Origin: an uncultured Verrucomicrobiales bacterium
GTDB lineage: Bacteria > Verrucomicrobiota > Verrucomicrobiia > Verrucomicrobiales > Akkermansiaceae
Assembly (NCBI GenBank): GCA_937885815.1
Contig: CALABM010000208.1
Span: 1-11,916 of the forward strand
DNA length: 11,916 nt
Direction of reading: 5' to 3'
Shown: one piece after another, positions 7,301 to 11,916 of the stretch
How the letters are laid out: the number at the start of each line of letters is the position of its first letter
Position numbering within the stretch: the stretch's first letter is position 1
Made by a program: the position numbers and the translations under genes
Notes under the pieces: model-generated
Seen by the model: only the letters and a program-made list of their open reading frames with translations
What the model was told of the DNA's origin: nothing
The model's database searches: none

Positions 7301-8992
7301 GGAAGAGAAATTGGAGTCGAATAAAACCTCGTTGTTATGACTGATGCTTGAAGTCGCGTCTGAAATATTTGTGTTGGTAACACTGCCAAGTCCTCGGTTG
7401 AATATGGCGCCACCCAGCGCTTCTGCATCACTTATAGCTTTGTTGGAAGAAAAGTTAACAAAGCCATTGCCATCTATTGCGATATCGTTTGCGCAGATGG
7501 CGCCACCTTGCGTGGCGCTTGAGGAAGAGATGGAGTTCCCCTCAAAAAGAACAGAATTATTGCTTTGTATATCTACGGATGTTGTGCCGTAAATTGCACC
7601 ACCGGCGGTTAAATAATCAGATTGGCTGGTAATGATATTATTTTTGAAAACGACATCCTCGTTAGTATTGATTATCAAATTGTGACCTGCATATATGGCG
7701 CCACCCACGGCAGTGTAACAAGATTCTGCAGAAATTGAATTGCCGCTAAAAATGATGTCGTTATTTTCAGTGATAGTAAAAGTAGTTCCGGCGGAAATAG
7801 CTCCACCTTTTGCTTTATGATAGCCGGCATTTGTGGATATTATGCCATTATCGATAAATGAGACATCAGCATTTTTACTAATATCTATCGTGCTGGCTGT
7901 AATAGCACCACCACAAGAATAGGAACCGGAAACAGTTGTAGAATTGCGGATGAAATCGATATTCTCATTACCTTTTATAGTCAAAGTGGTTGAGACATAA
8001 AGCGCACCGCCAGAGGTAATGGAATTGTAGCTGGTATAGTTGTCTGTAAATCTGACGTTGTTGTTATTTGAAATAGTCAGAGAACTCATTGTGCATATGG
8101 CACCACCATCAGGCGAGGAAATGCGGATAGCAGATTGATGCGCAGAATTATTTTCGAATATCACATCCTTATTCCAATCAATGAGAATTGCCCCGGTTGA
8201 ATAAATGGCGCCACCGGAACGATATGGGCTTTCATTATCGGAAAACGTGACAGTTTTATTATTGGTGATTGATAAATTTCCTGCTGTACAAATAGCTCCT
8301 CCGTCATCATCCGAAGAATTGGCGAGGAAGGTAACATTTTCATTATTATCTATTGTTAAATCTCCGCCCGTATAGATGGCGCCTCCACAATCTGCCGCAT
8401 ATGCAGCTGTTATGGAGTTCTCGATAAAGGCGATGCTGCCGTTGTTTACTATATTCAATTGGGTGCCGCTTGCTGCATAAATTGCGCCCCCGTATGACGA
8501 GCCATTGGGTTCAACTTTGTTGTTCTGGAATATGATATCAGTAGTGTCCGAATCATTATCTGTTACCCGGCTAATGGTTAAGCTGCCATTTGCTTTAATG
8601 GTTATAGTGCCTCCGCTGGAGGTATGAGAAAAATCTGAAAAGGTTAGCTTACTGAGAGAATCAAAGGTGAGAGACTCAACATCTGCGAACGCTTGCGATG
8701 CCCCCTCACGAAAACTGAGTGACTGAGGCGTCGATTCAGAAGTAATTGTAATGTTACCACCACTTATCAAGGGGGCATTATTGTTCCACCAATCTGCCGT
8801 GGTGGGGGAGAAGTCTAACGGGGCGCTTACCAGAAAAGTATGATAATCGCTTGATGTGTTGCTCTGATAGTCGCTCACATCCTGCGTGAGTGTGAGAATG
8901 TACCCTTCCGTTTTTTCCTGAGCCGAGGCAGAAAGAACGCAGAATGGTGCAAGCACGAATGATAACAAAGAGAGAGGAAGATGAAGTTTCAT
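4313..8992 (-). CDS. Large Pmp-like repeat surface protein with PEP-CTERM tail
   Basis: A 1559-residue exported protein. Residues 1-24 are a signal peptide (hydrophobic LPLSLLSFVLAPFCVL, cleavage after ASA). Residues about 168-850 carry 20 GGA[I/L]-type motifs (16 GGAI, 3 GGAL, 1 AGAI) alternating with V.F..N motifs, one unit per about 33 residues. This GGAI/FxxN pairing is the signature of chlamydial polymorphic membrane protein repeats and predicts a right-handed beta-helix. Residues about 930-1510 are Gly/Thr-rich beta repeats of the autotransporter-passenger kind, including VGNSPGLM near 1375. The last 24 residues (1536-1559) form a PEP-CTERM signal: VPEP, a short hydrophobic helix and RRRRK. 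No C-terminal beta-barrel with terminal Phe is present, so it is probably sorted or anchored by an exosortase-type system and does not secrete itself. Sampled lines give about 40% GC in the repeats against 55-63% nearer the C-terminus. Adhesion or surface variation is inferred, not shown. Confidence 0.9.
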   Translation of the reverse strand: MKLHLPLSLLSFVLAPFCVLSASAQEKTEGYILTLTQDVSDYQSNTSSDYHTFLVSAPLDFSPTTADWWNNNAPLISGGNITITSESTPQSLSFREGASQAFADVESLTFDSLSKLTFSDFSHTSSGGTITIKANGSLTISRVTDNDSDTTDIIFQNNKVEPNGSSYGGAIYAASGTQLNIVNNGSIAFIENSITAAYAADCGGAIYTGGDLTIDNNENVTFLANSSDDDGGAICTAGNLSITNNKTVTFSDNESPYRSGGAIYSTGAILIDWNKDVIFENNSAHQSAIRISSPDGGAICTMSSLTISNNNNVRFTDNYTSYNSITSGGALYVSTTLTIKGNENIDFIRNSTTVSGSYSCGGAITASTIDISKNADVSFIDNGIISTNAGYHKAKGGAISAGTTFTITENNDIIFSGNSISAESCYTAVGGAIYAGHNLIINTNEDVVFKNNIITSQSDYLTAGGAIYGTTSVDIQSNNSVLFEGNSISSSSATQGGAICANDIAIDGNGFVNFSSNKAISDAEALGGAIFNRGLGSVTNTNISDATSSISHNNEVLFDSNFSSLEGGALYNDFEAEMQINNNGTVLFANNEAGKNAGAIANNGSVHIDNNGQVTFSGNGITNAHSFDVGGGAIRTQEQFTIHNTVGNVTFSDNKVEGAFIHGGALATYNTTGTTSISQTGSNLTFENNQVALNSIYSDSSGDSTVLLVQGAGGAINNCNNLYIEDTRGNVTFNQNSVHTAENVNNADLSSSYAHGGAIRNISNLVLSGTEGEVNFTNNFAQNKQEARGGAIMQSSLHAGTSLVNNNNVQFKGNYVSAQDIAQGGAIYVCRGYLDIADNAQVIFEQNYTHHSTEGTYKLQSLYAVDTAADANAWISGYNDQKDYTTIHLGASENQQVEIRDSIYVHLANSKSSFSLNNARDNGELRTGDIIFTGATTEADLLAVKGSAGTAEEILASRTSEVYTMTNLYGGRLRIEDGAIYKGNGITVHEGAAATLLLKDGTLSHSGYDITISSGSTLSALGENVITASTLAIQEGGILQLALNNAQVDSAAVLTTTGTLNMGAIALNLTGTEYLVSGDYKLLTRTEGSNYDISGWTLNGVTSDELRWKNGTLFFTCGYDWNHGVTDQDDISDLEEIIGNLIINGGDVTLDDVVQAIQDAVDAGFGHGQGHIVINRGGIHISGAGDLDGHIIFNGDLKDIRKLFIEKDITVIKIELGGSSETENIVNVSDDQTLETGELSGEGGMKKNGNGRMRITGTNNQVGGTLAVQEGDIIMETGSQTDVHELTLGSDEDLDATVHVKKDAVVTGDTLQVDGANATLINEGCMNFSGEVKVTNGHLENNGSISKITLAGGTVSGSGIFNGLEMHDGELIVGNSPGLMSYTDALEMEGGEVVFSLADAAHAATAETAGWDAAAYSTIDMNGNALTIGGDVNFVLEIGGAALEALIAKDGAALTFSLQMIQNIHADSLTLNAETLAALLGNTTIIITEDSEGLLSSYLHLAGMDITSMLSNGEYSYEGNNLVFKGTITNDGSLTVPEPTTATLSLLALACLAARRRRK
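6440..8500 (-). repeat. Coding tandem repeats (20 GGA[I/L] units, about 100 bp each)
   Basis: On the + strand the complement of the GGAI codons recurs as variants of GCGCCACC, near 6517, 6620, 6718, 6849, 6998, 7091, 7195, 7289, 7408, 7498, 7597, 7697, 7798, 7900, 8000, 8097, 8206, 8288, 8377 and 8484. Spacing runs from about 82 to 150 bases, mostly near 100. Units are divergent at the DNA level apart from this core. They encode the beta-helix turns of the surface protein. Confidence 0.85.
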
Positions 8993-9019
8993 AACGCAAG
9001 TGTGCCGAACATAAGTGGC

Positions 9020-9047
9020 ATTTTACTCGTCCCATAACAAGTGTCAA
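9020..9047 (-). promoter_or_regulatory. Sigma70-type promoter of the repeat protein gene
   Basis: On the minus strand, a perfect -35 TTGACA (9047-9042) and -10 TAAAAT (9025-9020) are separated by 16 bases. The start point would fall near 9013, giving a leader of about 20 bases before the ATG at 8992. No Shine-Dalgarno sequence is visible in that leader. Confidence 0.7.
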
Positions 9048-9467
9048 GCATAAAGCTAGAATCCATGCGCATGAGGAGTCTTTTTTTGATTTGCTCGTGC
9101 AAGAATAGCTGCGTGTTGACTAAAATAACAGGTAGTTTAGGCTCGCTCGTCTTTGTGGCGCACGTTATAAAAAGTTGAAGATAAAGAAACATATATACAA
9201 AAAAGGGAAGAGCCTCCATCCTTGCTATGGTTCATCAAAATTGCGTTGACTCCACGCTAAACTTAGCCCGATTAGAAATCATCCAACGCTGCCAACAAGA
9301 GAGGGGATACAGGCGAAGGCTAGTGGATTGTTTGATGTGAGGTATCTGTTCTTAAAAATTGCGCCAAGTTTACTTCCTGAGCCTGCAAAAAGAGCTCAAA
9401 AACGCCCATTCATTCTACCAGCAGATTTGAAACAACCCTAATTGTAATGCATGGGGGTAGTTTGTGC

Positions 9468-9496
9468 TTGCATTTTTTTTGTTTCAATGCTACTAT
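9468..9496 (+). promoter_or_regulatory. Sigma70-type promoter of the UDP-glucose dehydrogenase gene, with T8 tract in the spacer
   Basis: A -35 TTGCAT (9468-9473) and -10 TACTAT (9491-9496) are 17 bases apart. The expected start is near 9503, about 30 bases before the ATG at 9533. A run of eight T (9473-9480) overlaps the end of the -35 and the spacer. This placement rules out the upstream in-frame ATG at 9464 as the normal start, because it precedes the promoter. Confidence 0.6.
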
Positions 9497-9532
9497 CGCG
9501 CAGCGCAATCGTGCGTGAGAATTTTTGTAGAC

Positions 9533-10867
9533 ATGAATCTTGCTATAATAGGAACTGGTTATGTAGGCCTGACCACAGGTACTTGCTTCGCTGAGGTGGG
9601 GCATAATGTTATCTGCGTGGATAATAATGAGGAGAAGGTGAAGAGCCTTAGGCTGGGTAAGATGCCAATTTACGAACCGGATTTGGAGGAGATGATTGTC
9701 TCCAATGTTTCCGCCGGTCGTCTTCGTTTCACTACGGATTTGGTAACTGCTGTGAAGGAGTGTGAAATTATCTTCATTGCTGTGCCTACTCCCCCGCACG
9801 AGGATGGTTCTGTGGACCTTTCATACATTGAAGGCGTTTCCCGTGAAATTGCGAATGCACTTTCGGATGATTTGGAGTACCGCATCATCGTGGATAAGTC
9901 CACTGTGCCTGTCAGCACCGGCAGCAAGGTTCAGCAGGTTATTGAACGCTATGCTTGTAAGGGGGTTAAGGTGGATGTGGTTTCCAACCCCGAGTTCCTG
10001 CGTGAAGGCAGCGCTGTGAATGACCTGATGCGCCCGGATCGTATCGTCATCGGTGCGGATTCTCAACAGGCCATGGACATGATGAAGCGCGTCTACCAGC
10101 CTTTCAACGCTCCCATCGTGGAGGTAGACCTCGCATCTGCTGAGCTTATTAAGCATGCGGCAAACTCCTTCTTGGCACTTAAGATTTCCTACATCAACGC
10201 CGTTTCCGCCGTATGTGAGAAGGCTGGGGCTGATGTCGAGCTTGTCGCCATGGGCATTGGCATGGATAAGCGTATTTCCCGCCACTTCTTGAACGCTGGT
10301 CTGGGCTATGGCGGTTCCTGCTTCCCCAAGGATGTGAAGGGCTTTATCAATGTGGCTGAGCAGCTTGGCACACCCATGGAAATCCTCAAGGAGGTGGAGC
10401 GCGTGAACGCCTCCCAGCTGGAACGCTTCCTCGGCCGCATCCGCAAGAAGATGTGGGTGCTGCGCAACAAGCGCATCGCCGTGTGGGGTATCGCCTTCAA
10501 GCAGAACACGGATGACGTGCGTGAGTCCGTAGCCGTTAAGCTTATTAAGCGCCTCTGTGATGAGGGCGCTATCGTCACCGCGTATGACCCCAAGGCCTCT
10601 GAGACCGGCGCCCGCGCTCTGGAAGGTTACAACGTCACCATCTGTGATGATATGTACGAGTGCGCCCGCGGGGCTGAAGTGCTCGTAGTGGCTACCGAGT
10701 GGAAGCAGTTCGCTATGGCAAACCTCGTGAAGCTTCGTGAGGTTGTGCGCCTCCCCATCATCTTTGACGGCCGCAACATCATCCACGGCGAGAATGCCAT
10801 CCACGCCGGCTTCGAGTATCACTCCGTAGGCCGCAAGAATCTCTATCCCTCGGATAAGAAGATGTAA
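9533..10867 (+). CDS. ugd: UDP-glucose 6-dehydrogenase
   Basis: Oxidises UDP-glucose to UDP-glucuronate in two NAD+-dependent steps, a cytoplasmic reaction feeding capsule, exopolysaccharide or lipopolysaccharide sugars. The 444 residues show the whole family pattern: Rossmann motif GTGYVG (7-12) with the acidic NAD-ribose position at VD30, DKSTVPVSTG (121-130), NPEFLREG (152-159) with Glu154, central helix ELIKHAANSF with Lys207 and Asn211, and the catalytic Cys263 in GYGGSCFPKD (258-267). The C-terminal UDP-binding domain begins near 312 (RNKRIAVWGIAFK). Start at 9533 is preferred over the in-frame ATG at 9464: the protein then begins MNLAIIGTGYVG as in homologues, and the promoter lies between the two ATGs. 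A strong terminator follows, so it is probably transcribed alone. GDP-mannose dehydrogenase is related but less fitting. Confidence 0.95.
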   Translation: MNLAIIGTGYVGLTTGTCFAEVGHNVICVDNNEEKVKSLRLGKMPIYEPDLEEMIVSNVSAGRLRFTTDLVTAVKECEIIFIAVPTPPHEDGSVDLSYIEGVSREIANALSDDLEYRIIVDKSTVPVSTGSKVQQVIERYACKGVKVDVVSNPEFLREGSAVNDLMRPDRIVIGADSQQAMDMMKRVYQPFNAPIVEVDLASAELIKHAANSFLALKISYINAVSAVCEKAGADVELVAMGIGMDKRISRHFLNAGLGYGGSCFPKDVKGFINVAEQLGTPMEILKEVERVNASQLERFLGRIRKKMWVLRNKRIAVWGIAFKQNTDDVRESVAVKLIKRLCDEGAIVTAYDPKASETGARALEGYNVTICDDMYECARGAEVLVVATEWKQFAMANLVKLREVVRLPIIFDGRNIIHGENAIHAGFEYHSVGRKNLYPSDKKM

Positions 10868-10899
10868 CGCCGCCTCGGCCTCCCGCGTTTTTATCATAC

Positions 10900-10937
10900 C
10901 GCCCGGCTCCTCCCCTGTGAGCCGGGCGCTTTTTTTT
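10900..10937 (+). terminator. Rho-independent terminator of ugd
   Basis: A perfect 10-bp GC-rich stem, CGCCCGGCTC (10900-10909) and GAGCCGGGCG (10919-10928), with a 9-base loop is followed by C and eight T (10930-10937). It starts 32 bases after the ugd stop. Confidence 0.9.
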
Positions 10938-10982
10938 GTAAATTGCAAGGATAAATGCAACAAAGGTAAATAAAAATGGAGA
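10938..10982 (-). mobile_element. Probable transposase-side end of an IS30-family element
   Basis: The sequence between the ugd terminator and the transposase stop turns abruptly AT-rich and contains arms TTGCA (10943-10947) and TGCAA (10956-10960) followed by CAAAGG. The position, just beyond the transposase stop, is where the terminal inverted repeat of an IS30-type element should lie. The opposite end is missing from the window, so the repeat boundary and any target duplication cannot be confirmed. Confidence 0.35.
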
Positions 10983-11423
10983 TTAGGCAAGGATTCTGTT
11001 AAAATGGAAGGAATACACTTTTGCTAATTGCCAAGCGGAGTGTCCAACAAGCAATTTTCTTGGGTATTTATTCATCCACATAGCCAAATGATCTAAATCC
11101 TTTTGAGTAAGTGCTGATAAGTCTGTTCCTTTAGGAAGAAAACGTCTGATAAGTTTGTTAGCGTTTTCATTGCTGCCGCGCTCAGAAGCACAATAAGGAT
11201 GAGCATAGAAGAGTTGAGTTCTGAGCCCTTTCGTTCTGCAAGATTTACAAATGCCATGAGAATCCAGGAATTCAGTTCCATTATCACAAGTAATTGATTT
11301 GAAGAGCTCTGGAAATCTGGAGCCATAATGTCGTTCCAAGCGATTAAGCGCTTTGCGAACACTTTGTTGAGATTTGTCTTTCATGAGTAAGATATGCTCA
11401 ATTCTTGTTTGTCTTTCCGGTAG
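10983..11423 (-). pseudogene. IS30-family transposase, C-terminal part (N-terminus missing)
   Basis: DDE transposase remnant of an IS30-type element. Counting from the Met at 11384, the second catalytic Asp is Asp34 in CDNGTEF, and the acidic end of the triad lies in ERGSNENAN (68-76), followed by LIRRFLPKGTD (77-87), a near-diagnostic IS30 motif. The similarity continues upstream of that Met to about 11423 as LPERQTRIEHILL, matching the conserved ERxTR segment of the family. A stop codon at 11442-11444 closes the frame soon after, and no helix-turn-helix domain or first catalytic Asp is present. IS30 transposases are usually 320-400 residues, so roughly half is lost. Sampled lines give 35-40% GC, well below the core genes. 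The break coincides with the start of unrelated sequence on the other strand. It should be inactive as seen. Confidence 0.85.
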
Positions 11424-11481
11424 AGGCGATAAAGATATTGATTATGTTTACGAAAAATACGGCTGTGGAGAAAAGTTTAAA
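11401..11481 (+). pseudogene. Tryptophan synthase beta chain (TrpB) C-terminal fragment
   Basis: The frame reads ILVCLSGRGDKDIDYVYEKY. The SGRGDKD block is the conserved phosphate-binding-region motif near the C-terminus of TrpB, the PLP enzyme that joins indole and serine to make tryptophan. Only about 27 residues are present; TrpB is about 400. Sequence before 11400 is transposase complement and sequence after about 11481 reads into something else without a stop. AT-rich codons suggest a low-GC Bacillota-type source. It overlaps the transposase similarity on the opposite strand over about 11401-11423. Confidence 0.55.
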
Positions 11482-11517
11482 TTAAATAATCCAGGCATTA
11501 TAGATATATATGATATT

Positions 11518-11610
11518 AAAGAACATCTAAATAAAAGAGTAGATGTAATGGTAAAAGATGGATTGCTTGAAGAGGTAAAATCTTTCTATGATAAAAATAT
11601 CAGAACTAAC
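11518..11610 (+). pseudogene. MiaA-like (tRNA dimethylallyltransferase) internal fragment
   Basis: In the same open frame as the TrpB piece, about 31 residues read KEHLNKRVDVMVKDGLLEEV followed by KSFYDKNIRT. The pattern N.RVD.M...GLLEEV..LYD is typical of the middle-to-late part of MiaA, which adds dimethylallyl to A37 of tRNAs. MiaA is about 300 residues, and no other part of it is present. The frame stops at 11614-11616 soon after the match ends. The bridging residues (about 11482-11517) are unassigned. The identification is by motif recognition only. Confidence 0.45.
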
Positions 11611-11791
11611 ATTTGAAAATGCAAAGCTCACTTGCCAACTTCAAGAGATTGAAAAGAGTTTGGTTATGTCATCAGTTCCATCTCATAATCAAACACCTAG
11701 GAAAGCTGCTGTTCGTCCAAGTGTTGGAACGGTAATGAATCAATCACAATTTGCTAATCCATATCTTCAAAATGGATACCAAGATTGGTAA
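11588..11791 (+). CDS. Unrecognised 67-residue ORF, possibly the end of a phage-type protein
   Basis: The frame from ATG 11588 reads MIKISELTFENAKLTCQLQE, a charged helix resembling short coiled-coil proteins of phages, then a Ser/Pro/Asn/Gln-rich tail ending NPYLQNGYQDW. No ribosome binding site precedes the ATG, which lies inside the MiaA-like fragment in another frame, so the true gene may begin elsewhere and only its end be present. An overlapping 20-codon frame (11772-11834, ending GKAFGDGKSLK) follows. The phage link is a weak impression, not a family assignment. Confidence 0.3.
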   Translation: MIKISELTFENAKLTCQLQEIEKSLVMSSVPSHNQTPRKAAVRPSVGTVMNQSQFANPYLQNGYQDW

Positions 11792-11835
11792 TATGGTTGG
11801 TAAGGCGTTTGGCGATGGTAAAAGCTTAAAGTAAG

Positions 11836-11916
11836 ATGTTTTATACAAAAGAAGAGGTGTTGAATTTGAAAAATATTATAGATAAAATAAAAAACAAGTT
11901 TTCTATAAAATCGAAG
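11836..11916 (+). CDS. Start of an unidentified gene, cut by the contig end
   Basis: The frame is open to the end of the window. The better start is TTG at 11866, because AGAGGTG (11853-11859) precedes it at normal Shine-Dalgarno distance; the in-frame ATG at 11836 has no such site. The visible protein is Lys/Ile-rich (LKNIIDKIKNKFSIKSK). This strong ribosome binding site and very AT-rich code contrast with the core genes and suggest a low-GC, Gram-positive-like source. The function cannot be told. Confidence 0.35.
   Translation, partial: MFYTKEEVLNLKNIIDKIKNKFSIKSK

Larger units (their letters stand above)
8993..9532. other. Divergent intergenic region
   Basis: About 540 bases separate the minus-strand repeat protein gene from the plus-strand UDP-glucose dehydrogenase gene. 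The two outward promoters sit at its ends (9020-9047 and 9468-9496). The centre (about 9050-9460) is AT-rich and holds only short open frames without recognisable homology. It could carry regulatory sites or a decayed gene, but I cannot support one. Confidence 0.5.

Noticed and set aside
6440..8500. Regularly spaced short repeats suggesting a CRISPR-like array
   Set aside because: The recurring GCGCCACC core is too short and variable and is fully explained by GGA[I/L] codons in a continuous reading frame.
8989..9219. 76-codon minus-strand open frame upstream of the repeat protein
   Set aside because: No ribosome binding site or homology, and it covers the promoter at 9020-9047.
9226..9441. 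Short overlapping open frames in the divergent intergenic region (38 codons from 9226; about 56 codons from 9271)
   Set aside because: No recognised similarity and no start signals. A decayed transposase was considered but no catalytic motif is visible.
9464..9532. Upstream in-frame ATG for ugd
   Set aside because: It adds 23 residues not typical of the family and lies upstream of the promoter at 9468-9496.
9821..10990. 389-codon minus-strand open frame opposite ugd
   Set aside because: Antisense shadow of a well-supported enzyme gene; His/Leu/Val-rich and without motifs.
11772..11834. 20-codon frame between the 67-residue ORF and the last partial gene
   Set aside because: Too short to support alone; it may be the true end of the preceding protein after a frame change or join.
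11401..11916. A new accessory or defence operon at the low-GC end
   Set aside because: The readable pieces are fragments of housekeeping enzymes joined through short overlaps, which fits chimerism better than a functional system.

Overview
This looks like a metagenome-type contig whose core (about 175 to 10,980) comes from a gut Verrucomicrobiota bacterium, most likely Akkermansia or a close relative. The main support is the C-terminal sorting signal of the large repeat protein (VPEPTTATLSLLALACLA followed by four Arg and a Lys), which closely resembles the PEP-CTERM tails common in Akkermansia. The genes are moderately GC-rich and mostly lack a clear Shine-Dalgarno sequence. The genus assignment comes from pattern recognition, not from a search.

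Left part (78-3998, + strand): the end of a tripartite efflux operon. It holds the C-terminal piece of a MacA/HlyD-type periplasmic adaptor, a MacB-type ABC ATPase, its separate MacB/FtsX-type permease (4-nt ATGA overlap with the ATPase gene) and a NodT/TolC-type outer-membrane lipoprotein channel. Together they would form an inner-membrane ABC pump joined through a periplasmic adaptor to an outer-membrane duct. The adaptor piece is fused in frame to a Gram-positive-style lipoprotein leader with its own upstream region, which looks like a chimeric join.

Middle part (4003-9532): two perfect hairpins lie between convergent genes. Next comes a 1559-residue minus-strand surface protein with a signal peptide, 20 GGA[I/L] repeats spaced about 100 bases apart (as in chlamydial polymorphic membrane proteins), a beta-rich autotransporter-like region and a PEP-CTERM tail in place of a beta-barrel. 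A near-consensus sigma70-type promoter lies just upstream of it. A 540-base divergent intergenic region separates it from a UDP-glucose 6-dehydrogenase gene (9533-10867, + strand), which has its own promoter and a strong terminator. That enzyme makes UDP-glucuronate for surface polysaccharide.

Right end (about 10,940-11,916): this part is foreign. It starts with the C-terminal half of an IS30-family transposase (- strand, N-terminus missing). It then passes into very AT-rich sequence made of short unrelated pieces: a TrpB C-terminus, a MiaA-like internal segment, an unrecognised 67-residue ORF and the start of another ORF with a good ribosome binding site. Neighbouring pieces overlap by roughly 20 bases, which points to assembly chimerism more than to a biological locus.

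I see no convincing new defence or mobile system. The most interesting biological feature is the Pmp-like repeat protein carrying a PEP-CTERM tail. The most important caution is that both contig ends look chimeric.
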